Assembly: GCF_016464365.1 (NCBI RefSeq)
Contig: NZ_JADCUC010000005.1
Coordinates: 1-64,000, forward strand
Reading direction: 5' to 3'
Source: Sandaracinobacteroides hominis
GTDB lineage: Bacteria > Pseudomonadota > Alphaproteobacteria > Sphingomonadales > Sphingomonadaceae
Length of the DNA stretch: 64,000 nt
This document shows, piece by piece, positions 48,771 through 57,283 of the stretch (within the stretch, counting starts at the first letter, position 1; each line of letters starts with the position of its first letter). The notes beneath the pieces were generated by a model. It was given only the letters and a program-made list of their open reading frames with translations, was not told the origin of the DNA and did no database searches. Made by a program: the position numbers and the translations under genes.

Positions 48771-50570
48771 ATGCGCGCCACCAGCCTGTTCCTCGCAATC
48801 GCCCTCCTCGCCCAGCCGTTCGCCCAGCCGTTCGTGCAGCCGGCGGCAGCGCAGGCGCAATCCTCCGACGCGGACATCCTCGTCCGCAGCTCCCGCGACC
48901 GCCTCAGCAACTGGCGCGAGGCAGAGACCGAGCATGTAATCGTCCTCTCCGACGGCAAGCAGGCCGATCTCGTCCGGATCGCCCACAATCTCGAACGGCT
49001 GCACTTCCTCCTTTCCATTCTCTACGATCGGCTCGATGCCTCCCCCGACATCGTGAAGCCGCGCATCACCCTCGTCGGCGACGGCGCCGAATTCGATGCG
49101 ATGGACCTGCAAAGCCGCCGCGCCCAATCCGGCCCCTATCCGGCGGAGTTTCCCGCCCAGGCCTATTATGATCCGCGGGAAGACGGCCCGGTCGCCGCGC
49201 TCAGCCGCCTCGACCAGAAGCTCGTCCTGCAACGCGGCCCGGCGCTCGCCGGCGTCCTCCCCGATCTCGTCCGGATGACGTCTGAGACCGGCTCCGCCCT
49301 GCCGGGCAACAGCCGCTCGCCCGGCCCGATGCCCGATCCCGGCGCCGCCAGTGCCACGGCGATGCAGTTCGGCGGCTCCCCCGCAACGGCAGCCGGCGTC
49401 AACGAAATCTCGGTCCTGGTCGATGCAGAATCGCGCATCTATGCCGCCTATGCCCGGCACTTCCTGCAGACCTACCTCCCGGCCGCCTATCCGCGCTGGT
49501 ATGTCGATGGCTTCGGCGAACTCTTCTCCACCTTCGTCGCCAAGTCCGGCGAACATGGCGAACGCATCGAATATGGCCGCGCCCCCGGCGATTACAGCAC
49601 GGTGATCGCCCGCTATGCCCGCTACCCGGTCGCAAAAATCCTGTCCGGCGACTATCTCGCCGACCGCAACTCCGCCCGCCGCTGGACGCCCTATCACGCC
49701 TGGGTCCTCACCCACATGCTCAGCTTCGACGAAGCCCGGCGCAAGCAGCTCTCCGTCTATCTCGGCCGCATCGCCCGCGGCGATTCCCCCGCCGACGCCG
49801 CGCAAGCCTTCGGAGACCTCGACCAGCTGCAAAAGGACCTCATCGCCTGGGACAACCGGCGCATGCCCTTCGATCGCATCAGCTACCCGGCAGGCAAGGT
49901 GGACGCCCCGACCGTCCATCAGCTCACCGAAGGCCAGGCCGCCTTCGTGAAGGGCCGTCTCGAGCTCGGCTCGCGCGTCGAACTCCCCCCGGAAAGCAGC
50001 GACCCAAAGGCCGCAAAGGCCCGCGCAAGGGCCATCGCCGAGCGCGACAGCTGGCTTGCCCGCCTCCGCCGCGACGCCAACCGCTACGGCAACAATCTGG
50101 AGGCCCAGCTGCTGCTCGCCGAAGCCGAATGCCGCAGCGGCAATCCCGCCGAATGCGTCGCCGCCGCCGACCGCGCCCTGGTGCTCAGCCCCGGCAACAC
50201 CAACGCCCTCTCGTGGAAGGGCTGGGGGCAGGTGGAGCAGGCCGGCAACCCCGCCGACATCAAGGCCGCCCGCGCCCTCATCGCCCGCGCCAACCGCACC
50301 GATCCGCTGAACCCGGCGCCGCTCCTCGCCTATTATCGCAGCTTCCGCGAAACCGGCGCGCAGCCACCCGAAGTCGCGGTCCTGGGCCTCGCCGAAGTCG
50401 TCCGTATCGTCCCCGCCGCCCCCGGCCCAAGGCTCGAACTCGCCGAAGCCCTTGTCCAGCGCGGGCTGGAAGACGCCGCCCGCCGCCTGCTCGCCCCGGT
50501 CACGCGCGGCGCCTGGAAATCCCCGGAATCGGAAAAGGCGGCCGCATTGCTGCAGGCCGCCAGCCCCTAG
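48771..50570 (+). CDS. Secreted tetratricopeptide-containing protein, gluzincin-like region (DUF1570-like)
   Basis: This 599-residue protein has a signal peptide (about 1-29) that contains repeated QPF units. The middle (about 40-370) resembles DUF1570-type secreted proteins: EAETEHVIVLSDGKQADL, then YPRWYVDGFGELFSTFV in the place where a peptidase HExxH would be expected. Here the sequence is DGFGEL, so catalytic activity is doubtful. The last 200 residues form TPR-like helices (NPAECVAAADRALVLSPGNTNALSWKG). The ATG at 48771 was chosen for the signal peptide. Role unknown. I am fairly sure of export and repeats, less so of the family. Confidence 0.68.
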   Translation: MRATSLFLAIALLAQPFAQPFVQPAAAQAQSSDADILVRSSRDRLSNWREAETEHVIVLSDGKQADLVRIAHNLERLHFLLSILYDRLDASPDIVKPRITLVGDGAEFDAMDLQSRRAQSGPYPAEFPAQAYYDPREDGPVAALSRLDQKLVLQRGPALAGVLPDLVRMTSETGSALPGNSRSPGPMPDPGAASATAMQFGGSPATAAGVNEISVLVDAESRIYAAYARHFLQTYLPAAYPRWYVDGFGELFSTFVAKSGEHGERIEYGRAPGDYSTVIARYARYPVAKILSGDYLADRNSARRWTPYHAWVLTHMLSFDEARRKQLSVYLGRIARGDSPADAAQAFGDLDQLQKDLIAWDNRRMPFDRISYPAGKVDAPTVHQLTEGQAAFVKGRLELGSRVELPPESSDPKAAKARARAIAERDSWLARLRRDANRYGNNLEAQLLLAEAECRSGNPAECVAAADRALVLSPGNTNALSWKGWGQVEQAGNPADIKAARALIARANRTDPLNPAPLLAYYRSFRETGAQPPEVAVLGLAEVVRIVPAAPGPRLELAEALVQRGLEDAARRLLAPVTRGAWKSPESEKAAALLQAASP

Positions 50571-50689
50571 AAAAGTCGACGGCGTGGCGTGCAGGCTCTT
50601 CCTGCAGCCGTCGCGTCACAGCCTCCGTCGCGCGGGCGGGAAAAAAATGTGAAAGCGCGACGTCGGGCAAATGCCGGCTGAAATGGAAA

Positions 50690-50715
50690 GGGCGGGCGCC
50701 CGAAAGCACCCGCCC
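50690..50715 (-). terminator. Probable terminator of urcA
   Basis: GGGCGGGCGC (50690-50699) and GCACCCGCCC (50706-50715) are nearly inverted around a short loop. On the minus strand the stem is followed by CTTTCC, giving a weak U-tract 26-50 bases after the urcA stop. Confidence 0.6.
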
Positions 50716-50740
50716 ATTTCACGTCCGAACCTGCCGCGCG

Positions 50741-51052
50741 TCAGTTGCTGGCAAGCCTTGCGGTCTTCGCGCGGCTGGCGCGCACCGCGGCGTCCACCTG
50801 CGATTGCAGGCCGGCCGACGTCTCGCTGATGCAGCGATCCTGTGCCTCGCGCACGGCGGCGCTGTCGTCCACCGGGTTCACGGCGCAGATGCTGGCAACG
50901 GCGCGATTCAGTCGCTTCTGCAGCGTCGCGCGCCCGGCATCGCTTTCCAGGTTCAGGTCACCGAAATTCACCTGCCTCGCCACCATCGGCTCAGCGACGG
51001 CCGGCAGCGACAGAAGGGCGGCGGCAACAACAACGACAGACTTCACGAACAT
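50741..51052 (-). CDS. UrcA-family secreted protein
   Basis: This 103-residue protein has a signal peptide (about 1-20, ending PAVAEP). The mature part matches the UrcA family of sphingomonads and relatives: ARQVNFGDLNLESDAGRATLQKRL, then two cysteines about 30 residues apart (ASICAV and QDRCISE), probably disulfide-bonded in the periplasm. The function of the family is unknown. It has a strong promoter of its own and a terminator, so it is monocistronic. UrcA proteins are usually found in several copies per genome, but only one is in this window. Confidence 0.9.
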   Translation of the reverse strand: MFVKSVVVVAAALLSLPAVAEPMVARQVNFGDLNLESDAGRATLQKRLNRAVASICAVNPVDDSAAVREAQDRCISETSAGLQSQVDAAVRASRAKTARLASN

Positions 51053-51064
51053 GGCAAATCCTCT

Positions 51065-51076
51065 CCTCTGAAGAGG
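51065..51076. promoter_or_regulatory. Palindrome at the urcA transcription start
   Basis: CCTCTGAAGAGG has perfect 5-base arms around GA (CCTCT-GA-AGAGG) directly next to the -10 box, so it spans the expected transcription start. It could be an operator. It also overlaps the leader that contains the RBS (GAGAGG). Confidence 0.4.
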
Positions 51077-51105
51077 AAGCTATGCCGATGTCTCAAATGT
51101 GTCAA
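51077..51105 (-). promoter_or_regulatory. Sigma-70-type promoter of urcA
   Basis: On the minus strand TTGACA (51105-51100) and TAGCTT (51082-51077) are 17 bases apart. The -35 box is perfect and the -10 is weak. Transcription would start about 18 bases before the ATG at 51052. Confidence 0.6.
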
Positions 51106-51165
51106 TCGGGCGTCATAAAACTGTAACCAACAGCGTTATAATTCCCTCGCTCTCGAGTCGGGTGC

Positions 51166-51813
51166 CTATTTACCCGACAGCAATCTCCGGTCCAGATAGC
51201 CCTCCACGGTGCCCATCAGTTCGTCCATCTCGTTGGTATAGAAATGATTTGCGCCTTCGATCTTCTCATAGTCGATGGTGATGTGGCGCTGGGTCTTCAG
51301 CTTGTCGACCAGCTTCTGCACGGCCGGTTCCGTGACAACTTCGTCGGAAGTGCCCTGCACGATGATGCCGCTCGAAGGGCAGGGCGCCAGAAATCCGAAG
51401 TCATACAGATTCGCCGGCGGCGCGATCGAGATGAACCCCTTCACTTCCGGCCGCCGCATCAAGAGCTGCATGCCGATCCACGCCCCAAAGCTGTAGCCGG
51501 CCACCCAGGTGCCCGAGGATTCCGGGTTCAGCGCCTGCAGCCAGTCGAGAGCAGAGGCGGCATCGGACAGCTCGCCGACACCATTGTCGAAGCTCCCCTC
51601 CGAACGTCCGACGCCGCGGAAGTTGAAGCGCAGCGTCGCAAAGCCGCGCTTCACGAACATCTGGTACAGCGCCAGCGTGATGGCGTTGTTCATGGTGCCG
51701 CCGGCCTGCGGATGCGGGTGCAGCACGATTGCCACGGGCGGGCGCGGCTTGCCGGCGGGCTGGTAGCGGCCCTGCAGACGACCTTCGGGTCCAGGGAAAA
51801 TGACTTCCGGCAC
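51166..51813 (-). CDS. Alpha/beta hydrolase of the YsgA/CinA-associated carboxylesterase type
   Basis: This 215-residue cytosolic hydrolase has the oxyanion region VLHPHPQAGGTMNN and the nucleophile elbow GYSFGAW. A late catalytic aspartate (QGTSDEVV) and histidine (EGANHFY) give a complete Ser-Asp-His triad. The motif HPHPxxGG is typical of a widespread family of uncharacterised bacterial hydrolases. The start is probably the GTG at 51813 (VPEVIFPG), because AAGGA precedes it. It is divergent from the cysteine desulfurase operon and shares the upstream tandem repeats at 51858-51909. Confidence 0.82.
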   Translation of the reverse strand: MPEVIFPGPEGRLQGRYQPAGKPRPPVAIVLHPHPQAGGTMNNAITLALYQMFVKRGFATLRFNFRGVGRSEGSFDNGVGELSDAASALDWLQALNPESSGTWVAGYSFGAWIGMQLLMRRPEVKGFISIAPPANLYDFGFLAPCPSSGIIVQGTSDEVVTEPAVQKLVDKLKTQRHITIDYEKIEGANHFYTNEMDELMGTVEGYLDRRLLSGK

Positions 51814-51857
51814 AGGCGTTCCTTGACTGGTTGCGCAGCGCAGCAAAATCGGGCGCG

Positions 51858-51909
51858 GCTACGGGACATTGCTACGGGACGTGGCTACGGGACATGGCTA
51901 CGGGACGTG
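51858..51909. repeat. Four tandem copies of a 13-base repeat
   Basis: Four head-to-tail units of GCTACGGGAC followed by ATT, GTG, ATG and GTG respectively span 52 bases. They lie 44 bases upstream of the hydrolase start and 58 bases before the first cysteine desulfurase gene, so in both promoters. The alternating last three bases suggest duplication of a 26-base pair of units. Confidence 0.93.
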
Positions 51910-51967
51910 GCGAAAAATGAGAGGGCGGCTATAAGGAACCGGACATGAAAATTGCAAGCTTTCTGAG

Positions 51968-53044
51968 ATGAGCCGCGCGCGCACGTACCTCGATTGGGCC
52001 GCCACCGCTCCGCTGCAACCGGCAGCCGCCGCCGCCATGGCCGAAGGCGCGCAGCGCCTCGCCAGCGGAGACTGGGCCAACCCCTCCTCCGTCCACGCCC
52101 CCGGCCGCGCCGCCCGCCATGCGCTCAACACCGCCCGCGAGCAGATCGCCGCCTTCTTCCGCGTGCAGCCAGACGCCATCATCTTCACCAGCGGCGGCAC
52201 CGAAGCCCTGGCGCTCGCCCTGCAGGGCGCCACCTCCACCCAGATCCTCTCAGGCGCCACCGAGCATCCCGCCGTGCTGGAGGCCGCCCGCCACGCCACC
52301 ACCATCCCCGTCGACCGCAACGGGCAGGCCATCCTCCCGGAAATCCCCGCAGGCGCCCTTGTCGCCCTGCAGCACGCCAACAACGAAACCGGCGCCGTGC
52401 AGGATCTCGCAGGCGTAGCCGAAACCGTCCACGCCGCAGGCGCAAGGCTGGTATCGGATTGCGTGCAATCCGCCGGCAAACTCCCGCTCCCACCCGCCGA
52501 CTTCATCGCCATCAGCTCGCACAAGCTCGGCGGCCCCGCCGGCGTCGGCTGCCTGATCGTCCGCTGCAAGGACGATTTCCGCCCCATCCAGAAGGGCGGC
52601 GGACAGGAACAGGGCTGGCGCGGCGGCACCGAAAACCTGCTCGGCGTCCTCGGTTTCGCCGCAGCCCTCACCGCATGGGACAAGGATTTCCCCACCCGCG
52701 CCGCTACCCTGCAAGCGCGCCTCGAATCCGCTGCCACAGCCCACGGCGCGCAAATCAACGCCGCCGGCGGCCCACGCCTCCCCAACATCTCCAACATCTA
52801 CCTGCCGCGCGTAGCCGCCAGCACCCAGCTGATGGCAATCGACATGGCCGGCATCTCGGTAAGTCAGGGCAGCGCCTGCTCGTCCGGCACGCTGAAAGCC
52901 TCCCCCACGCTCGCAGCCATGGGCCTCACCGAAGCCGCCACCCAGTCGCTGCGCCTATCCACCGGCTGGCTGACCACCGAAGCCGACATAGACCGCTTCC
53001 TCGCCGCCTGGCTCCCGATCGCCACCCGCGCAAATGCCGCCTGA
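51968..53044 (+). CDS. Cysteine desulfurase (IscS/NifS-type), first of two
   Basis: This 358-residue PLP enzyme removes sulfur from cysteine for iron-sulfur cluster or thio-cofactor synthesis. It has the start TYLDWAATAPL, FTSGGTEALALAL, the aldimine-forming lysine in SSHKLGGPAG, and the persulfide cysteine in SQGSACSSGTL. The sequence resembles class V aminotransferase NifS-like proteins more than true IscS. It overlaps the next gene by 11 bases, so the two are co-translated. There is no IscU, IscA or SufBCD in the window. Confidence 0.9.
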   Translation: MSRARTYLDWAATAPLQPAAAAAMAEGAQRLASGDWANPSSVHAPGRAARHALNTAREQIAAFFRVQPDAIIFTSGGTEALALALQGATSTQILSGATEHPAVLEAARHATTIPVDRNGQAILPEIPAGALVALQHANNETGAVQDLAGVAETVHAAGARLVSDCVQSAGKLPLPPADFIAISSHKLGGPAGVGCLIVRCKDDFRPIQKGGGQEQGWRGGTENLLGVLGFAAALTAWDKDFPTRAATLQARLESAATAHGAQINAAGGPRLPNISNIYLPRVAASTQLMAIDMAGISVSQGSACSSGTLKASPTLAAMGLTEAATQSLRLSTGWLTTEADIDRFLAAWLPIATRANAA

Positions 53045-54140
53045 AATCCTCGACCTCGACGCCCAGTCCACCACCCCGCTGGCGCCCGAAGCGCTGGCGG
53101 CCATGGTGCGCCAACCGCACTGGAACCCGCACAGCCCCCACCGCGGCGGCCGCCTCGCCAAAGCCGCCCTCGAAGCCGCCCGCGTGCAGGTCGCCGCCCT
53201 CCTCGGCCGCGATCCCTCCGGCCTCCTCTTCACCAGCGGCGCCACCGAAGCCAACAACCTCGCCCTCAAGGGCATCCTCGAAAAACACCCCGGCAAGCGC
53301 CTCATAACCTTCGCCACCGAACACAGCTGCGTCCTCGAATCCGCCCGACACGTGCCCAACCCGGTCACCATCCTGCCGGTAGAACCCAACGGCCTCCCAA
53401 ACCGCGCCGCCTACACAGCCGCGCTGTCCGGAAAAGATGGGGGCCCAGACGTGGCGCTGGTCTCCGCCATGCTAATCAACAACGAAATCGGCAGCATCTG
53501 GCCCATCGGGGAACTCGCCGCCGAAGCCCACGCCCACGGCGCCCTCTTCCACACAGACGCCGCCCAGGCCTTCGCCAAAATCCCGATCCCGGATGGCCCG
53601 GACCTCATCAGCCTCTCCGCCCACAAGATGCACGGCCCCAAGGGCATAGGCGCCCTCTGGCTCGCCCCCCACACGCCGATAACCCCCCAGATGGACGGCG
53701 GCCTGCAGGAGCATGACATCCGCTCCGGCACCCAGTCCCCCGCACTTGCCGCAGGCTTCGGCGCCGCCGCCAGCCTCGCCGACCCGGCAGCCACCCGCGC
53801 CCACGCCGAAGCGCTGATGGCCATCGCCCTCGAAGCCTTGCATCCCATCCCCCACAGCCTCAACGGCCCCGCCCCGCTCACCCCGCAGCGCTGGCCCGGC
53901 AACCTCAGCATCACCTTCCCCGGCGAGGACAGCTCCCGCCTCATCGCCCGGCTTCCCGGCCTCGCCCTCTCCTCCGGCGCCGCCTGCTCGTCGGCCAGCA
54001 ACCGCCCCAGCCATGTCCTCGCCGCCCTCGGCCTCCCCGCCACCGCCGCCCGCCAGACCCTCCGCCTCGGCTGGAGCACCGCCACAACGGCGGAAACCTT
54101 GCGCGAGGCGCTCGCCCAGCTAGTCTCCGCCCTCAAATGA
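53034..54140 (+). CDS. Cysteine desulfurase (IscS-type), second of two
   Basis: This second PLP desulfurase is 368 residues long. It starts ILDLDAQSTTPL, similar to the mitochondrial NFS1/IscS pattern DxQATTPL. It has FTSGATEANNLAL, the PLP lysine in LSAHKMHGPKGIGAL, and the active cysteine in LSSGAACSSAS, a full set of catalytic residues. It differs from the gene before it at many positions, so the pair is not a recent duplication. Its end overlaps the start of the ferredoxin gene (ATGA at 54137-54140), giving a tight three-gene unit for sulfur and iron-sulfur chemistry. Confidence 0.92.
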   Translation: MPPEILDLDAQSTTPLAPEALAAMVRQPHWNPHSPHRGGRLAKAALEAARVQVAALLGRDPSGLLFTSGATEANNLALKGILEKHPGKRLITFATEHSCVLESARHVPNPVTILPVEPNGLPNRAAYTAALSGKDGGPDVALVSAMLINNEIGSIWPIGELAAEAHAHGALFHTDAAQAFAKIPIPDGPDLISLSAHKMHGPKGIGALWLAPHTPITPQMDGGLQEHDIRSGTQSPALAAGFGAAASLADPAATRAHAEALMAIALEALHPIPHSLNGPAPLTPQRWPGNLSITFPGEDSSRLIARLPGLALSSGAACSSASNRPSHVLAALGLPATAARQTLRLGWSTATTAETLREALAQLVSALK

Positions 54141-54472
54141 CCAACGTCCGCTTCCTGAACCCCGATGGCACGCTCGCTGCCGAAGCCACCGCCCCCCCCG
54201 GCCAGCGCCTGCTTACCCTCGCGCAAACCCTCGGCCTGCCGCTAGAGGGCACCTGCGAAGGCGCCATGGCCTGCAGCACCTGCCACGTCCTCGTTGCGCC
54301 CACAGATCTCTCCAAGCTCCCCGCCCCCTCCGCGCACGAGGAGGACATGCTCGATTTCACCCCCCATGCAGGCCCCACCAGCCGCCTCAGCTGCCAGATC
54401 GAACTCACCGCAGACCTCGCCACGCTCGAAGTGCGCCTGCCCCCCAACCACGCCAACATGCAGGGCCGCTAA
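54137..54472 (+). CDS. 2Fe-2S ferredoxin (adrenodoxin type)
   Basis: This 111-residue electron carrier has the four cluster cysteines of the adrenodoxin/Isc ferredoxin pattern C-x5-C-x2-C-x(about 36)-C: CEGAMACSTCHVL and later RLSCQIEL. Such ferredoxins donate electrons to cluster assembly on IscU or to P450s. Here the link to two cysteine desulfurases points to cluster assembly. It starts in the ATGA overlap with the upstream gene. A tandem repeat begins eight bases after its stop. Confidence 0.93.
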   Translation: MTNVRFLNPDGTLAAEATAPPGQRLLTLAQTLGLPLEGTCEGAMACSTCHVLVAPTDLSKLPAPSAHEEDMLDFTPHAGPTSRLSCQIELTADLATLEVRLPPNHANMQGR

Positions 54473-54479
54473 CGTCCCG

Positions 54480-54524
54480 CCCCCAACTTCGCAGCCCCCA
54501 ACTTCACAGCCCCCAACTTCACAG
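54480..54524. repeat. Three tandem copies of a 15-base repeat
   Basis: CCCCCAACTTCGCAG is followed by two identical copies of CCCCCAACTTCACAG. The array starts 8 bases after the ferredoxin stop and ends 30 bases before the amn start, so it lies in the amn leader. Confidence 0.93.
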
Positions 54525-54554
54525 CGCAACAATCCCGTGGCATAGGCCCCTGGG

Positions 54555-56024
54555 ATGACAACAGCATCCAAAGAAACCACCCCCACCGCCACCCAACTCG
54601 TCGATGAACTGGCCGCCATCCACGCCGCCTCCGTCACGGCGCTGCGCACCGCCCTCAGGTCCTTCCTCGAAGGCGGCCCGCCCCCCACCACCAAACAACG
54701 CGCCCAGGGCCTTTTCGCCTATCCCGAGCTCCATCTCGAATGGCACCCCACCACCGATGTCCCGCGCATCGGCCGCGCCTTTGCCCGCCTGAACCAGCCG
54801 GGCAGCTACGCCGTCACCGTCACCCACCCCAACCATTTCCGCCGCTACCTCACCGAACAGATCGAGCTGCTCCAGCGCGACTACAACGCCCAGCTCTCCG
54901 TCCGCCCCAGCCGCGTCGAAATCCCCTTCCCCTATGTGCTGGATGGCGCCGAAGGCCTCACCCTTGATGCCACGGCCGCCCGCGAACTCGCCCGCCACTT
55001 CCCCACCACGGATCTGAAGCACATCGGCGACGAACTCCCCGACGGCCTCTGGGAACAATCCCCGGTAGAGCCGCGCCCGCTGGCCCTGTTCGACGGCCCC
55101 CGCACGGATTTCTCGCTGGCCCGCCTGAAGCACTATACCGGCGCCCCCGCGCACCACACGCAGAACCACATCCTCTTCACCAACTACCACCGCTACGTGG
55201 ACGAGTTCATCCGCTGGGCCGTCACCGAGCTGAAACGCGAAGGCAGCCGCTACACCCACCTCAGCTGCTCCGGCGGCGCCCTCCTCGATCACCAGAACGC
55301 CAGCCTCGAAAACGCCCAGGGCGACGGCAGCTGGCGCAAGCACCAGATGCCGGCCTGGCACCTGATGGCCGAAGGCGGGCAGGGGGTAACCCTCGTCAAC
55401 ATCGGCGTAGGCCCCAGCAACGCGAAAACCATCACCGACCATCTGGCAGTCCTCCGCCCGCAAGCCTGGCTGATGATAGGCCACTGCGGGGGCCTGCGCC
55501 CCAGCCAGTCCATCGGCGACTATGTGCTGGCCCACGCCTATCTGCGCGACGACCATGTCCTCGACGACATGCTGCCGCCCGAAATCCCCATCCCCGCCAT
55601 CGCCGAAGTGCAGCTGGCCCTCGATCAAGCCGCCAGAACGGTGACGGGCCTGGACCACGAAGCCCTGAAACCAAGGCTCCGCACCGGCACGGTAGTCACC
55701 ACGGACGACCGCAACTGGGAACTAAGGTTCGGCCTCTCGGCAAGAAGGTTCAACCAAAGCCGCGCGGTGGCTGTGGATATGGAAAGCGCGACGATCGCCG
55801 CGCAGGGGTATCGGTTCCGGGTGCCTTACGGGACGTTGCTGTGCGTGTCGGACAAGCCGCTGCACGGGGAGATCAAGCTCCCCGGACAGGCCAACCGGTT
55901 TTACGAGGGGGCGATTTCCGAGCATCTGCAGATCGGGATTTCTGCTGTGGAGATCCTGCGGTCTGAGGGTGGGAAGGTGCACTCGCGGAAATTGCGGGCT
56001 TTTGATGAGCCGCCGTTTAGGTGA
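54555..56024 (+). CDS. amn: AMP nucleosidase
   Basis: This 489-residue enzyme hydrolyses AMP to adenine and ribose 5-phosphate. The N-terminal AMP-nucleosidase domain (about 1-180) has FAYPELHLEW and YAVTVTHPNHFRRYL. The C-terminal phosphorylase-fold domain has LVNIGVGPSNAKTITDHLAVLRP, MIGHCGGLRPSQSIGDYVLAHAY, the purine-binding VDMESATIAAQGYRF, and LCVSDKPLHGEIKLPG. Length is standard. The last 90 codons or so (from about 55,740) use G- and T-ending codons much more than the first 390, next to the AT-rich island that follows. The start at 54555 is supported by position and normal N-terminus. Confidence 0.93.
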   Translation: MTTASKETTPTATQLVDELAAIHAASVTALRTALRSFLEGGPPPTTKQRAQGLFAYPELHLEWHPTTDVPRIGRAFARLNQPGSYAVTVTHPNHFRRYLTEQIELLQRDYNAQLSVRPSRVEIPFPYVLDGAEGLTLDATAARELARHFPTTDLKHIGDELPDGLWEQSPVEPRPLALFDGPRTDFSLARLKHYTGAPAHHTQNHILFTNYHRYVDEFIRWAVTELKREGSRYTHLSCSGGALLDHQNASLENAQGDGSWRKHQMPAWHLMAEGGQGVTLVNIGVGPSNAKTITDHLAVLRPQAWLMIGHCGGLRPSQSIGDYVLAHAYLRDDHVLDDMLPPEIPIPAIAEVQLALDQAARTVTGLDHEALKPRLRTGTVVTTDDRNWELRFGLSARRFNQSRAVAVDMESATIAAQGYRFRVPYGTLLCVSDKPLHGEIKLPGQANRFYEGAISEHLQIGISAVEILRSEGGKVHSRKLRAFDEPPFR

Positions 56025-56106
56025 GAGATTTTTGGTCGGAGATTCTGCCTGCCATCCGTTCATTGAGGCAAGCTGCTGAAGACAGTAACTTTATACAAGT
56101 ACACGT

Positions 56107-56135
56107 TTGACAATGAGAGTAGGACAAGAATAGCG
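56107..56135 (+). promoter_or_regulatory. Possible promoter of the AT-rich gene pair
   Basis: TTGACA (56107-56112) is a perfect -35 box. The best -10 candidate at 17-base spacing is ATAGCG, which is weak. The RBS TAGGAGGG at 56145-56152 is excellent. Confidence 0.35.
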
Positions 56136-56156
56136 TCGCCTCCATAGGAGGGTAAC

Positions 56157-57254
56157 GTGCCTACCATTGAGATTGATATAAATGCCTATGTCGTTCCGAG
56201 CGACCATAGGGTTTTCAAATGTTCGCCAGGAAAAACGTATCGTTTCTTCGAAACAATACAGGATTCTCGTGCAATATTCTTGGATATTCGTGGACTAGAC
56301 GTTTTGGGTACCCGGCCAGATCAATGGAATTGGCAGAGTGCGTTAGAAATAGTTTCGGCAGATAGGTGGGATAGAGAACTTGAGAGTAGGTCTAGGGGTA
56401 ATAAGCCTTCAAGTTCTCAAGGAATAAATAAAACAGATCGTAGAAACATTACTTTCTTAAAGCAATTATTGCTAGAGGCAAAAAAGGGAGATTTTGTTAT
56501 AGTCCCCGTGGAGGGGTATACTAGACAAATATTGATTGGGGAATTTACAACAAATCCGGGATCTGCTCGCTCAGTTGAGGCGGTAGACGCAGGAACATCG
56601 AGAAATTTTGTGGGCAGATCCGTTAAATGGCACAATGGAGTTGAAAAAAGAAGGCTTTCGGAGAGTTTGATTAAGGTGTTGCATACACAGACGGCGGTAT
56701 TTTTACTTGGAAAAGATTTGTATCCAGAGGTGTATAAGTGGTCTCTCGGCGACTATATATACAATGATCTTCACAATGCAGATTTTAGCACCACAAAAGA
56801 TAAATTTACTGCTGAAGACAGTGCAGTTATTTCAGTTTGGCTGAATGGGTTTGAAGCACTTCGCCACGCTTTGGAAACGGATTGTGTGCAAACGCTGCCG
56901 GGGTCGTTTGCGGCAATGGGCCTAATGAAGCTACCTGATGTTACATCATCAGAACTAACTGTTAACATAAATTCGCCCGGTGCATTTTCTATACGATATC
57001 ATGGTCGATTCCCGATAGTTTTAATGGCGATGCTGACACTCAGTTCATGCTCTCCTGGTGATGTTGCAAGCAGCCAGATACAGATAAACCTCCGGCAGAT
57101 TGGTGATGCGCCGACGGATTGCGCGTTCCAGATTTCAAGGGAGACCGAATCTTATATTCAGGCGTTAGCTTACCCCCGGCTCGAGGAGGTATGTAAGCTC
57201 GGGGCTCGAGCAAAGGCGGACGCCTCCCTTCGAACGAACGCTCGGTTGAAATAG
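56157..57254 (+). CDS. AT-rich hypothetical protein with an EVE/PUA-like segment
   Basis: This 365-residue protein starts with GTG after a strong TAGGAGGG site. No signal peptide is visible. Residues about 110-185 (KKGDFVIVPVEGYTRQILIGEF, then FVGRSVKWHNGVEKRRL and LHTQTAVFLL) look like the PUA/EVE-like reader domains found at the N-terminus of Mrr and related restriction proteins, which follow the pattern KKGDLVVVP then IGEVTG then RPVKW. The C-terminal third has one hydrophobic stretch (near residue 290) and no recognised enzyme motif. Base composition is far more AT-rich than all neighbours, which suggests recent transfer. It is followed by a membrane gene. A phage-defence role is plausible but unproved. 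Confidence 0.6.
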   Translation: MPTIEIDINAYVVPSDHRVFKCSPGKTYRFFETIQDSRAIFLDIRGLDVLGTRPDQWNWQSALEIVSADRWDRELESRSRGNKPSSSQGINKTDRRNITFLKQLLLEAKKGDFVIVPVEGYTRQILIGEFTTNPGSARSVEAVDAGTSRNFVGRSVKWHNGVEKRRLSESLIKVLHTQTAVFLLGKDLYPEVYKWSLGDYIYNDLHNADFSTTKDKFTAEDSAVISVWLNGFEALRHALETDCVQTLPGSFAAMGLMKLPDVTSSELTVNINSPGAFSIRYHGRFPIVLMAMLTLSSCSPGDVASSQIQINLRQIGDAPTDCAFQISRETESYIQALAYPRLEEVCKLGARAKADASLRTNARLK

Positions 57255-57283
57255 TGAGGAGCCTAGCTTAGATTAGATTCGCT

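Noticed and set aside
51858-51909. The 13-base tandem repeats as a CRISPR array
   Set aside because: The units are directly adjacent with no spacers and are too short. No cas genes are present.
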